Below, in pieces: positions 11,461-22,433 of a stretch of DNA of 64,000 nucleotides. The DNA comes from Acestrorhynchus altus (taxonomy: Eukaryota > Chordata > Actinopteri > Characiformes > Acestrorhynchidae): positions 3,813,456 to 3,877,455 of the forward strand of contig CM067509.1 in NCBI GenBank assembly GCA_034509495.1, written 5' to 3'. The position numbers and the translations under genes are program-made. Numbering within the stretch: the stretch's first letter is position 1; the number at the start of each line of letters is the position of its first letter. Below the pieces are notes generated by a model. That model was not told the origin of the DNA. It did not search any database and worked only from the letters and a program-made list of their open reading frames with translations.

Positions 11461-12045
11461 GATCTGGATCCAAAAGGACATCTTTAGGATATTGTAGGAC
11501 AGGAGGGTCCTAGAAGAAAAGTTCAGGAAATTTTTCAGGAATTGCTTGATGCTTGCATGCATGAGAATTTGGTGTGGAATCCACACTGGGAAGAAATAAA
11601 AGCCAGCATTAATATTCCTAATAATAAATGTTCCCGATAAAGAGCCTATATATGAAAATACTGTTTGAAAAAGCACATTAAAAATAGAAATATAATACAA
11701 AATTTATTAGAACTATAATAGAAATATAATTCTAAAGACTAAGGGAGGCAGAAAATTGATATTTAATCTGATTTGTTTTGGAGAAAAGGATATAAGTATC
11801 AGGCTTCTTATGATAGATTTCTTCTCCCAGCTTTAATTCTGACATTAGTGTGTCTTCATCTGTACAGTGTGGGCTGTTCTGAAGGTGCTGTTCCCTTGTT
11901 TGTTTGATTCCCGTTACTCAGTTTGTGTCACGCGGCACACACATTCATTTCCTTGCAAACTCAAAACTGCAAAGAAAAAAAAAATTAAAAAATCACATTT
12001 GTCACATTCAGACTGTTGCGTTTGCCCCCCAGTGCCTCCATGAAA
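11461..12045. other. Unassigned AT-rich sequence
   Basis: No exon or repeat recognised. An A-rich run lies near 11,970-11,990. Confidence 0.45.
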
Positions 12046-12049
12046 TATC

Positions 12050-12260
12050 ACATACCATCTTGTTTGATAATTAACTCATTCTTACAGCCCCGGTAAAAAC
12101 ATAACGCCCATGCCTGCACCTTTCCCCCCCCTTTTCAAAAATAACCAACCTTTTCGGCGTAGGAGGGTGTAAATTAATCCGAGGCACTAATGCCATATGT
12201 GGCCCGCCTCGCTCGGGAGTTTGAGGAGTCAACAGCGCTGAATTTCGGCTCTACGATTTG
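12050..12260. other. Unique block, candidate regulatory DNA
   Basis: It retains CpGs (gcccgcctcgctcggg near 12,201) beside a TAATT-type word (gtaaattaatccgagg near 12,169). No repeat similarity recognised. Conservation is untested. Confidence 0.25.
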
Positions 12261-12865
12261 ACACACACACATTCACTCATATTCTGCTGCTGTCTCACAG
12301 CCTGATTCTGACGGGCGACTTCAAGACTGATCCAAGCGTTGAGACCGGTGTTAGTGCTTGGCGCAGGTGATACCTTTAGAATCCATTGCGTGCAATATAT
12401 GTTATCTTCAAATGAAGCCTTGAAGGTGATATAAAATACATTTATTGACTCGTTAAGCTGGAGTTTGATTCGTAGATGGTGACGGTGACGGTGCATAGAA
12501 CTGTGAAGAGAACATTCATTATTGTAAATATTTGTTGCAGTGTTGCTGTCCCCTCTGTGTCCCCTCTGTGTCCTCTCTGTGCGGTGTGGTGATAGCCAGC
12601 CAAAGAGAATGCAGCCCGTTGTCTGGGTTACCTTGGAGCCTAGTATCTACAAAGCACCCAATCGCAATGCAATGTGCTCCCTCATGCACATATTCACAGC
12701 AGTCACAACAGTCAACCGTTCTTCCTTTTCTGTTTGGTCTAACTTTAGCTTTAAGCCTTTTAATTACTGGCAGCTGCATTATCTTCTAAAGTCCATCTCT
12801 ATTGGATGGGGTTCATGTCAATTTTGGGGGTTTAAATACATCCCAGAGAGGATCAACTGATTGCA
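12261..12865. other. Unassigned sequence with a short tandem tract
   Basis: A tgtcccctctg-type unit is repeated about three times at 12,547-12,580. Overlapping frames on both strands (85-106 codons) carry no domain. Confidence 0.45.
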
Positions 12866-12869
12866 ATGT

Positions 12870-13480
12870 ACGGCTGCACGGAGTCGCTCAGAATGACAGA
12901 ATGTTCCGTGTTCAGTGGAGTCTCGGTGGAGATGACCAATGACTCCATGTGTGGAGGCACCGTGGTCTGCGTCAAGGCCAGGGGTGGGCAATTCCAGCCC
13001 ATTCTGTGGGTTGCAATTTCATACAATACCTCTGGTCTTCATTACAGGCACTTTGAGTCCAACGTTACATTAATGAGGTTCTGCAACCAGTGGTTCTACT
13101 TTTTCTGAACACACTCCGGTGCTCTATTTCAACAGGACGACACTCGTCCACATACTACTGCCGTCTCAAGATCTCGCCTTGAAGACACAGATACTACGCC
13201 GTGGTCGGTCTCATCTCCAGACCTGTCCCTGATTGAAAATGTGTGGGATGCTATTGGACACTCTATCAACACTCCACCCCTAACGCACCATCTGCAGAAC
13301 TGAGGGAGAACATTCAAGCTGCATGGGATGGATCATCACAGGACACCATTAGGAACCTCTACACCTCCATGCAGAGACGTCTGGCATGTCGCGTTAAACC
13401 TGACGCCGTACTGAGAGACGACTTCTGTGTGTGTAGATCAATAAATATTGATCAGATCAGATACACTTATCATGTATTGA
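12870..13480 (+). mobile_element. Tc1-like transposase relic with the shared one-base deletion
   Basis: The C-terminal half of a Tc1 transposase. The region after the catalytic Asp is readable in broken frames, then SSPDLSLIENVWDAIGHS and a premature stop at catctgcagaactga (about 13,290-13,304). Translation resumes in the next frame as AELRENIQAAWDGSSQD to MQRRLACRVKPDA. The same stop and frame jump occur at 27.9 kb and 60.5 kb. The 3' flank atcaataaatattgatcag is also shared. Confidence 0.82.
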
Positions 13481-13960
13481 CCCTGATAACCTCTCAATAC
13501 CAATATTTTGTTTTACAGACAGTTTTACAGATGTTTTGGTTCTACTGGTTCAACAGGACACAATTCAACAGGAGGTTCCCAGTTTGTCAGTTCCACATAT
13601 TAAACTCACGTTATTCATGTATTCCAAGATAAATACTGTTTTATAAAATTGATGTAAACAGAGTCATTCAGAGTGGAGTTTGGTGTGAAATGAATCACTG
13701 CAGAGAAACTTACCTACGCAGTTTTCTCTGCGCTGGTAGTGAACGGAATCAAGGATCACCATGACTACACAAATATGTAGTAGTCGCTCTATTTACTACT
13801 CAAACCCACCCGTCAACCGAAATGTGTCCTGAGTTGAGGATCGTAAAGTAAGAGGCCAGTAAACAAACCCAGTAAGGACTTTCATTATAAAAGTGGAATT
13901 ATTTACAATTAAGACTCTTTAACAGGCAGTTTTGTCCACATTCGAATATCCATAGAAAGC
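13481..13960. other. Unassigned sequence
   Basis: No gene recognised. Weak similarity to the preceding relic (ttctactggttcaacaggac near 13,540) may be a scrap of the same family. Confidence 0.4.
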
Positions 13961-13964
13961 TTAA

Positions 13965-14300
13965 TAAATTAAAAACTGTGAAACATGGTGGTGGTAGTGT
14001 GATGCTTTGAGAATGCCATGCTGTTAATGAGGAATTGTACGGTAGGGGTGGGGTGTTGATAGAGCGTCCATTAGCATCAAACACATTTTCAATCAGGGAC
14101 AGGTCTGGAGAGGAGACCGACCACGGCGTAGTAGCTGTGTCACTGCATGAAAATGCACCCCACACCATGACACCAGGCCCTCTGGATGTGTGACGTGTGA
14201 CAACAAACCATGTTGGTCGTCTCCACCAAGACAAAAGTGGGACTCGTGACCCGCCGCCATTTTCAATGACTCCTTGACAGTCTGGCACTGCGATCAGTTG
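13965..14300 (-). mobile_element. Internally deleted copy of the 27.6-kb Tc1 family
   Basis: On the minus strand, GPGVMVWGAFSC is followed after a few codons by SSPDLSLIENVFDANGRS. In the 27.6-kb copy these words are separated by about 150 bp more. So the DNA for the middle of the DDE domain, including the FQQDD motif, is gone. A plus-strand fragment of another Tc1 family (actgtgaaacatggtggtgg, 13,976-13,995) abuts its end. Confidence 0.75.
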
Positions 14301-14635
14301 ATTCCATTCTGCACCTATTTTTTGATGATAAATAAAGTGTTATTAATATTTTTGTCATTTAAAAATATGTATTATTTATCTCAGTACTCTCATTCTCTAT
14401 TCTAACTTTTCTTAAATTCATTTAGTTCAATGTAACTTCTGTAGAAATTTGGGAGAAAGGGAAACCTTACAATTCATTGGCCAAGACAACCAACAGAGCT
14501 GTTGAATCTTCGGTCTTAAATCTTGACGGGCTTTAGACATGAAAAGTGTTTCATTGTAAGCGTTAGTCACAACCCAGCCAACAGGTCGTACTATGCCGTG
14601 TACTGGCCTCACTAAAGCTGAAGTTGTCTCCGTCT
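14301..14635. other. Unassigned AT-rich sequence
   Basis: No gene or repeat recognised. Confidence 0.45.
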
Positions 14636-14639
14636 TTCT

Positions 14640-15130
14640 TTCCTTCTCTTCTAGCGCCCAACACCTTTCAAACTAACTTCACAAGCCCACCCCCCGTCAA
14701 TAAGCTGTTGGTCTTTGGATCCGCAGTAATTGCAGGCAGCTGGTGGTGAGGTGCGACCGACTCTCGCCCTCTCTGGGTGACGGCAGCGAAGGAGGGGATT
14801 TCTGACGTTGTGCATCTGGTGATGCTGGAGCGACAGCACTGGAGCTGGAGCCTTTTTCGTTCTCAAGGGAAGGATGAATGGGGAAACGTGCATATGTGGT
14901 GAAATTTCAATTAGCCTCCCGTGGACTGGGAGACGGCTTGGTCGAGCAGGTCGCATTGCGGTGTGCTTGTGTCTGTTTTGTTTTTTCATCTTTTTCCTCA
15001 GTTTTATCGCAACCAACCATTGCAGCACCCTCGCCTGCTTTTTGGCAAGATTTATGTCATGCCACAGCTCCCTCTTACCTTAATTGTGGAAACGAAAAAA
15101 GGGGGGGACGGGACAAAGTCACTAATTCAT
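14640..15130. other. Unique block, candidate regulatory DNA
   Basis: GC-balanced sequence without repeats. It contains gcagtaattgcagg at 14,723-14,736 (shared exactly with 10,161-10,174), a cagctggt E-box-like word directly after it, and tttcaattagcctccc near 14,905. Three overlapping plus-strand frames at 14,874-15,162 have no domain. Confidence 0.3.
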
Positions 15131-15444
15131 GCATAGTTTCTTCATTTAACTTGTTCGTTTAAGGGTGCTTGTTTACGTAAGATATTGCTGTACCTGTAGC
15201 TAAATCTTCTTCCCACCACTTTCCCACCCAAGACCCGAGAGGGATTCGTTTTAATTTAACTTTGTTTCCGAAAGTGGGGAGGAGAGTGGGGAAAGTTCAG
15301 CCTCCCCTCCGGGTTGCCACGGCAACCACTTCAGAAGGAAGAAGGATGGCTCGGAAAGTTCCAGAGGCTGCCAGCAGTGAGGAAAGGAAAGTTCGCAAAG
15401 GAGTGTCGAACATCAAGTAGTCTACAGACTTGGTTATCTCACGT

Positions 15445-15491
15445 TACACACACACACACGCACACGCACACGCACACACACACACACACAC
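15445..15491. repeat. (CA)n microsatellite with CG interruptions
   Basis: CA repeats interrupted by cgcacacgcacacg. The interruptions usually reduce slippage. Confidence 0.95.
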
Positions 15492-16310
15492 CTTCCTGCC
15501 ACAAGCTTTTTCTTGCTACCAGTCCTTGTGGCTGTATGCAAAGGCATGAAATCTCTCCCAGCAAATGAAAGAGGATATGCTATAAAGGGACAACTGGTGG
15601 GTGCCAGTCAGGTTCACAGTGAGGATGCTCATCTCTTCCGCTGTGCGCTGGGCTTTCCAGACTTGCAGACTTCGTATTCCTGTGGCAAACTTGACAAATA
15701 AAAATGGTCGAGTTCCACTCAGTAACGCTGGCCTATCCATGGCTGAGGGTACAGAAGAACAAGCCTCACACTCTAGCTGGGTGGGATGGCCTCCTTGTGG
15801 TCTGTTCGCAGATGTAACAAACAGTTAGTGTTCTCCTCCAAGCATGTTGATCTGTTCAATGGCGGCATTGCGACACTGGCGGTTTTCGTACTGTAGTGTC
15901 TGAAAAGTCACATGGATTTCAATAACATTTCTTCCTCTCCACCGAATGACCACTAACTGAGTATGTCCACACTGCTGGTAAAAGTGACCCAAGTCTGATC
16001 TTTTCCTCATACTTGACAGATGTTTTATCTGCATGGCAGTGGGACGAGAAAAACCACACTGAATATGACCTTCTTGATTCTGATTTCGGACACTTTCATG
16101 TATGAAACTTACAGCTGCACCCGTTTATATAAAATATAAATATACAGAATAATAAAACGTAAAAATAAGAAACAGAGGAATGAACAGAATTAGCAGAATA
16201 GACATTTCAGTCAACAGAATGGATTCTTTGGAAATATATACATGTTAAATACTACAATAAATTAATATGAACATCGAGAGTTATTGCACAGATAAGTCAA
16301 ATCAATAAAT
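15492..16310. other. Unassigned sequence
   Basis: No gene or repeat recognised. The part after 16,100 is AT-rich. Confidence 0.4.
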
Positions 16311-16314
16311 TGCA

Positions 16315-16660
16315 CAAGTGACCGATAGTGGTTTGTAGTGCTTTGTAGTGTTCACCCATTAAGGGTGGAGTTATAGAATTTGATGGGCACAGGTAGGCCA
16401 CAGGTGGCGCTCTGTAGTTCACAACGGTGGGATGAGTCTTGCACTATAAGTGTATGGTGTATACCATTTGGTAGAGTGGGTGGGCGACATTGTCCATAAT
16501 GGCCAAAGCTGGGGGCCCTTTATCCCCTTCTAACCCACACCTGGCATTAGACAGGGACAGGGATAAGCGGTGTGTGCATTTGCACATCACTGGGTGCAGC
16601 TTGCAGCAGATAAATGCACGCATTACAAGGGGTGTCCACAAAAATGTGGACATATGCAGA
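16315..16660. repeat. Probable MITE-like block ending in a small hairpin, with a CTCF-like word
   Basis: The block ends with gtgtccacaaaaatgtggac, an inverted pair resembling the ends of fish DNA transposons of the 'tgtccacaaacttttggac' type. Inside, ccacaggtggcgctc at 16,398-16,412 fits the right half of the CTCF consensus well and the left half poorly. No matching left terminus was found, so mobile origin is uncertain. Confidence 0.3.
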
Positions 16661-17365
16661 AGTGTAACTGCAGATTATAATTAAAAATAAATTCTGTTTT
16701 ACTGCCACTGCAGTTTTCTATGCTGCATGTCATTGTTATTATTGTGTAATTATAAAATGGTACATAATAATAATCAATATTTTTCATATTTATTTGTTCA
16801 ATAAGTATTTAATTGATACAAAACTCATCTTCTCATATTCTCAACTGGTAAAAAATGAAAAAGATATAATAAGAAACAGACGTTTTTGCTTTAACACTGT
16901 TGAGTATGAATTTGGAAGCACTTCAGAGTCCAGGTCTTACAGTCTAAATTACAGTAGGTGTGAGAAAGGTGGTACAGATTACAGAAAGATATGATCAGAC
17001 CAAAGTTCACACTTCAGTTTTACTTTTATTTTGTGTTCAGGTTCAAAAATTCAAAGCCACGCAGTTTGGGGTTCAGGTGAACCCAAGGTGGCCTGTACCA
17101 ATGAAGCCCAAAGATCAGATGGATGACAGCAGCTCCTGCAACATTCTTCCAGAGAGACCGAAGGAGTGACACAATGAGGCGGGCAGGATGAAAGGAACTG
17201 CATGTGGTCAAGTGACACTTTGAGGCCAACAATGGCAGGAACACCGTGGTCCTCTCCCAAGCACAGAATTCGCATCAGTGCCATTTCCCCAGCATCCCCA
17301 TTCACTCACCGATCTCAATGTGAGATGTTTTACCCGTGCGATCCTTGGAGGAAGAGTTAACTGGG
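16661..17365. other. Unassigned sequence, AT-rich then mixed
   Basis: No recognised gene. Antisense frames at 17,026-17,305 overlap without domains. Confidence 0.4.
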
Positions 17366-17369
17366 TAAC

Positions 17370-17840
17370 TTCTTTTATAGCCCAGTCTCTCTTTCATTAT
17401 GCTCTCTTTTTTCCCTCCTCTCTCCCTTATCCACCGCCGGACTCTAGAAAGGGTAGGACAATTAATGACGATGTGAATGGCGTCCTACTTTCCACCCCCC
17501 CCCCCCCCCCCCACCCTCCCCAATCCTCCCATTTGCCTCCAGTACCACGGCAAAGTGAGGGAAGAACAGAGGGAAAAAATCCCCAAACATGGCGGCCCGA
17601 AAAACGCTGGCTAGGTCGGTCACGCGGCTCGGGCCAATTATAGAACAGCAGTGACAACTCGGGGGGCGAAGATGGAAACTCTCCGCTCCGACGCAATAAA
17701 TCAAAGATGGATGGCTCATTTTCAAGGTGAGGACCAGTCTTTTTTTGTAGAGGTTGGAGAGTCAGGAATTTGCAGGGAGAACGCAGGAATTGGGCCACCG
17801 AAGACCTGCGAAGGGCTGTTCTGCACAGTAATCATCCCCT
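17370..17840. other. CpG-rich unique block with YY1-like word
   Basis: After a C homopolymer (17,495-17,511) the block holds acatggcggc at 17,587-17,596 (a YY1-type word), tcggtcacgcggctcggg near 17,614, and several more CpGs. It could be an enhancer or a minor promoter. No splice donor or TATA box stands out. The 121-123 codon frames on both strands are low-complexity. Confidence 0.28.
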
Positions 17841-18079
17841 CGGATTTGGACGATAGACTTGAAACTCAAAGAAAACTCTGAAGAACGGAGGAAACGGCAT
17901 CTCGCGTAACGTGTTCTGATTTATAGGGGCTGAGAATGTGGCTTTCTCCAGTTTGTTCAGGCTCATGCTGATTAAATAATGTCCCCAAAACAAGATAATC
18001 CAACCATGCAAAACCACAAGATCTCTGGGTCCAGCTAGCAGTAGGAGTTCTTAAGGAAATGCTCCTTTTGTCCCATTAT

Positions 18080-18330
18080 GCGCTGTGGGTGTTTTCTTTA
18101 ATCCATCATCTAAATGATAGCCAAAGAAATTATGATGAAGTATGAAATTCAAACTTGGCCTCGCTGCTGTTTTCATTACGCTCATGCATATTAGAGCGGC
18201 CGTGATGCATGCCCCAGCACCCTAATTGGAGGAAGAATTAGGGGAGGCTCAAAGTGGAATGACAGTGTATGATTTAGGGTCCCCCAGCAGGTGAATCTCA
18301 CTGGTGCTGCTGCTGGTTTGTGGGAGTATC
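18080..18330. other. Unique block with POU- and homeodomain-type words
   Basis: It contains tcatgcatattag near 18,182 (POU-octamer-like), ggccgtgatgcatgcccc near 18,198, and ccctaattggagg near 18,220, with no repeat similarity. Confidence 0.28.
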
Positions 18331-19015
18331 TGCATGCTTGTACTGTCCTTAATATCTCCATATTCATGACTGTATTCATAACTACTTCTAAGAAAACTTG
18401 TGTCTGGTGAAACATCTCATCCACATCTGAATTAAGCTCTTGGATTTCTGACTTCTGACCGCAGCTGGGAAACGATACACAGTCGACACTGAAAACTTCC
18501 AACATCTACTAACATCTAACCTCAGTTACAGCACCTTGTTAACATGTCCACTGTGTCCACTCACAAAGTTATGGCGTATGGCTGACGATTGGGGTTGATG
18601 TCACTACTTATAGGTCGTTTCAAGTTCAACAGGTCTGATGCGTAAAGGGCAACGCCAGTGGAATTACTGAAAAATGTCGATAAGCACAGTCCGGAAGCTG
18701 GAGCGCTACTGCTGCGGTAGTGATGTGGGAGGAGGCTGATAGCCAACATGCAAACATGACCATGTTGGACAATGGTCATAGTTGACGTGGCAACACCACA
18801 GTAGAGATGTTTCACTGTCGGTCATGGCCTTGAACTATTATGCATCATGTTTTACCATGAAAAGACAACTCACTATTGTGTCCCAACAGCCAGCAGCCAG
18901 TCCTTTAGAACCCCTAACGAGCGCAGAGAAAGAAGGCGGTGCTAAAAGGTCACTGGTGTTGCACTTTAATTTTGATTGTTGGTCATAATAAACAGAGAAA
19001 TACAGAATAAAATTT
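18331..19015. other. Unassigned sequence
   Basis: No gene or repeat recognised. Confidence 0.4.
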
Positions 19016-19019
19016 TTAA

Positions 19020-19524
19020 AAGGTAAGAATAAAGTTTCACTGGCTGGTCACTCTTATATGCCACTTTCAGGGGGTCAGAATAGGCTTTGGTTCTGCTTAA
19101 AGTCTGCTGGAGAGTTTAGTTTTCAGGGCATATGTTCAAAAGGTGAGATGAAACAGTAATTCTTTTAAATATAATTTTAATTTTAAATTTTATGAATTTA
19201 GTCTGAAATTCAAACGCTGTGTGAGCAAAAAAAAATAAAGCAAACAGCCCTTTCCTTCAATTTCATCTATAACCCAATATCTGGGTCAGTGACATCTTTA
19301 GCCCCGCCCCTAATCTGATAAATCATAGTCTGTATGCAGTAAACATGCACTGGAACCACTTGGCATTTAAACTGGGATTTGATTGAGCTGTTTTCCAAAC
19401 TGAACAGTTCAACCCACGATGGCTGGACAGGGAAAGTCTGGAGTTTGGTGTTATATGTGTATCATGTATGTTGGTTATTCTGATCCTGAGATATATGTGT
19501 GGAACTCCAGTTCTAAGAGTTTAA
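19020..19524 (-). mobile_element. TTAA-ended dispersed repeat, copy E (inverted, with 5' terminus)
   Basis: Reverse complement of the family head: aacccaatatctgggtcag, tagccccgccc, aaacatgcactgg, aaactgggatttga, then gatcctgagatatat, ending ggaactccag-ttctaagagtttaa at 19,524. Read outward the terminus is ttaaactcttagaactgg, an inverted match to the 3' ends of copies C and F. This is the best evidence that the family has terminal inverted repeats. Confidence 0.65.
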
Positions 19525-20050
19525 TTGGATTGAAAAATCCAAATTAGAAGCTGCGAAAAAGATGCCAACTTCCACCTTGTGTCTGTTTGCTTGTTTATCT
19601 TATAGCTGCTTGGTTTAGTTCTGCAGCTGCATCTTCCTGACAAACTGTTCTTATGATGCTGATAAATAAGGGAGTCTGTTCACTTTTTCTGTGCTATATT
19701 TAACAGAACATAATAATTTAATGTTTTGCAGCTTCTTTTTTAGCAGGCTGTTGATTAGAGTGTAATAATGCTGTTCTACCAGCAAAGTGTTTAAAACCCT
19801 GAATCAATGTCTCTCTTGCTTCTCACACGTAGTAGTTGTGTATGAAATATGTATGAAATAATTGAGTTTTAATATTTTTCAGAATCGTTCTTTGTGGATG
19901 GGATACAAGCAGGGTGTGGTTTACCACTGGTGGGTTTGGATAATGATCATAATAAATGATTAGAATTATATTGACCTCATCAAATTTGAACAATTTCATT
20001 AAGAAGGAACGAGGCTTTCCACCAACATCAGTGATATTAATATGGAGTGC
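19525..20050. other. Unassigned AT-rich sequence
   Basis: No gene or repeat recognised. Confidence 0.4.
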
Positions 20051-20056
20051 AGTAAC

Positions 20057-20892
20057 GGTGTTAAATCAGCTCTGATGGTGATAAATCACCACTGACGGTG
20101 TTAAATCAGTACTGTGTTAAATCAATATTGGAAGTGTTAAATCAGCATTGATGGTGTTAAATCAGCATTGATGGTGTTAAATCACCACTGACGGTGTTAA
20201 ATCAGTACTGATGGTGTTAAATCAGCACTGTGTTAAATCAATATTGGTAGTGTTAAATCAGCTCTGATGGTGTTCAATCAGCATTGATGGTGTTAAATCA
20301 GCATTGATGGTGTTAAATCAGTACTGATGGTGTTAAATCACCACTGACGGTGTTACATCAGCTCTAATGGTGTTAAATCAGCACTGATGGTGTTAAATCA
20401 GCACTGATGGTGTTAAATCAGATCTGATGGTGTTAAATCACCACTGACAGTGTTAAATCAGCACTGTGTTAAATCACCACTGACGGTGTTAAATCAGCAC
20501 TGTGTTAAATCACCACTGACGGTGTTAAATCAGTTCTGATGGTGTTAAATCAGATCTGACGGTGTTAAATCAGTTCTGATGGTGTTAAATCAGATCTGAC
20601 GGTGTTAAATCAGTTCTGATGGTGTTAAATCAGATCTGATGGTGTTAAATCAGATCTGATGGTGTTAAATCAGTTCTGATAGTGTTAAATCAGTTCTGAT
20701 GGTGTTAAATCAGTACTGATGGTGTTAAATCAGTTCTGATGGTGTTAAATCAGTTCTGATAGTGTTAAATCAGTACTGATGGTGTTAAATCAGTTCTGAT
20801 AGTGTTAAATCAGCTCTGATGGTGTTAAATCAGTTCTGATAGTGTTAAATCAGTTCTGATAGTGTTAAATCAGTACTGGTAGTATAAAATCT
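20057..20892. repeat. 20-bp minisatellite, about 43 units
   Basis: Tandem units of the type ggtgttaaatcagtactgat. Variation is concentrated at a few positions (agcactga, agttctga, agatctga, accactga). From about 20,521 units alternate as agttctgat / agatctgac, giving a 40-bp higher-order period. Short units missing the central four bases (actgtgttaaatc) recur. No coding frame spans it. Confidence 0.97.
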
Positions 20893-21395
20893 GCTCAGCT
20901 CAAAAGCTTACTTTGGGTTTTTTTAAATGTGAAATAAATAAACAAATGAATACAATGAAGTAAAGTCATGTAAAGTCAAACTGACTTTATTTGTGTTTAG
21001 TCATTTTAGGCTGTGGTCAATCAGCTGCTGTAAGAAGCAGTTTGACCAATGTTTGGTGTTGATGCAGGTACATGTAGACCAGTCGTGAAGGTGGGAAGGC
21101 AGAGCTTAAATAGACATGATTTAAAGCCATAAACATCTGCACGCACACAATGTGTGGTGACTGCAGAAGCAAACACGGACGTGAAATCCGTGCAAAATCC
21201 TGGATATTGTGCACACTTCAATGATCCTGGGCGAATGCATTTTTCACGTCCTAGAAAGAGGACATGTCCAGGAAAAAGAGGACATATGGTCACCCTAGCT
21301 GACCTGACGCAGAGCAGTTAAAACTCAGCTGGAGAAAAGCTATCCACACTATCTCTGCCTTCTCAGACATGTCTGTATACATTTCTAACACTTTT
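20893..21395. other. Unassigned sequence
   Basis: No gene recognised. Minus-strand frames of 65-90 codons at 21,017-21,293 overlap and have no domain. Confidence 0.4.
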
Positions 21396-21401
21396 ATATC
21401 A

Positions 21402-21457
<56 letters not shown>
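21402..21457. repeat. (GT)n microsatellite
   Basis: GT repeats with one early interruption (gtgtttgtg) and a gggtggg end. Confidence 0.95.
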
Positions 21458-21461
<4 letters not shown>

Positions 21462-21616
21462 CATATTGTGTTTATTTGCCTGCCCATGTCCTTGCTTGAG
21501 CATGTGCAAGTCCGTATCCATTCCTGCATGTGATTTTGTGCTACTTGTACTTTCAGTACTTTCATGTGCCTAATTGTGCACAAGCCTGATCAGTGTGCTA
21601 GTTCCCACTGATGAGT

Positions 21617-21667
<51 letters not shown>

Positions 21668-21668
21668 C
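21617..21668. repeat. (GT)n grading into (CG)n
   Basis: About 21 GT units run directly into gcgcgcgcgc at 21,659-21,668. Alternating purine-pyrimidine DNA of this kind is prone to the Z conformation. Confidence 0.95.
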
Positions 21669-22384
21669 TCCCTCGTGCTGCGGTTGCATTCTTCACGCTG
21701 ACAGCAGCGCTGTGCTGGGCTCCTCTGCAGCCGCTCATTACTGGGCCCTGAGCCGGGGAACAATGGGCAGGTTCGGAACAATGCGCACTGCCCTCGAGCT
21801 GTGGCCTACACCGGAGCCTCAGTTCCACAGGAATAAATCACACACAGAGCGGGGTGCGGGAGGGGGGCGGTGAAGGGGGCTGCAGCATCCTTTCTTCCTT
21901 TCACACATTCAGTACAGGATGCCTCCTAAATGCCACCTCCAATCTCCTTTAATTAGAACAATGCTCTCTTTCCTCAACAAACAAAAGGGACCACTTGTGT
22001 AAATTGGTAAAAGTAGGATACAGAGACACTAGATGGTCACCTTTCCGGCTCTCCTGATCAGACTGGACGTCTCTGTCGATTTGGTATCGCCATTGTTTTT
22101 TGTTTCTGTTTGTTTTCCTTCTTCTCGTGCAAGGTCGGGCTCCGACGTTCCCTTTCTCTCGCTCTCTCTCTCGCTGGCACAGATGAGTTTCCCTGGCGTG
22201 TAGTGGCTAAAGCTGATATTACCGTCCCTTCTATTCATTAAGTCTCCTCTCATAACACTGGCAAATGAAATGCTTCTGAAAACGTAGATATTTTAATAAA
22301 CGTGGCTCGGCTCAAACGATCAAACCGACGTCCCCGGCTCCGCGGAGGAAAGACGACAGCACTAAAGAAAGAAAGAGAGGGAGA

Positions 22385-22433
<49 letters not shown>

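Noticed and set aside
20057..20892. Regular repeats superficially like a CRISPR array
   Set aside because: Units abut with no unique spacers and the context is vertebrate; it is a minisatellite.
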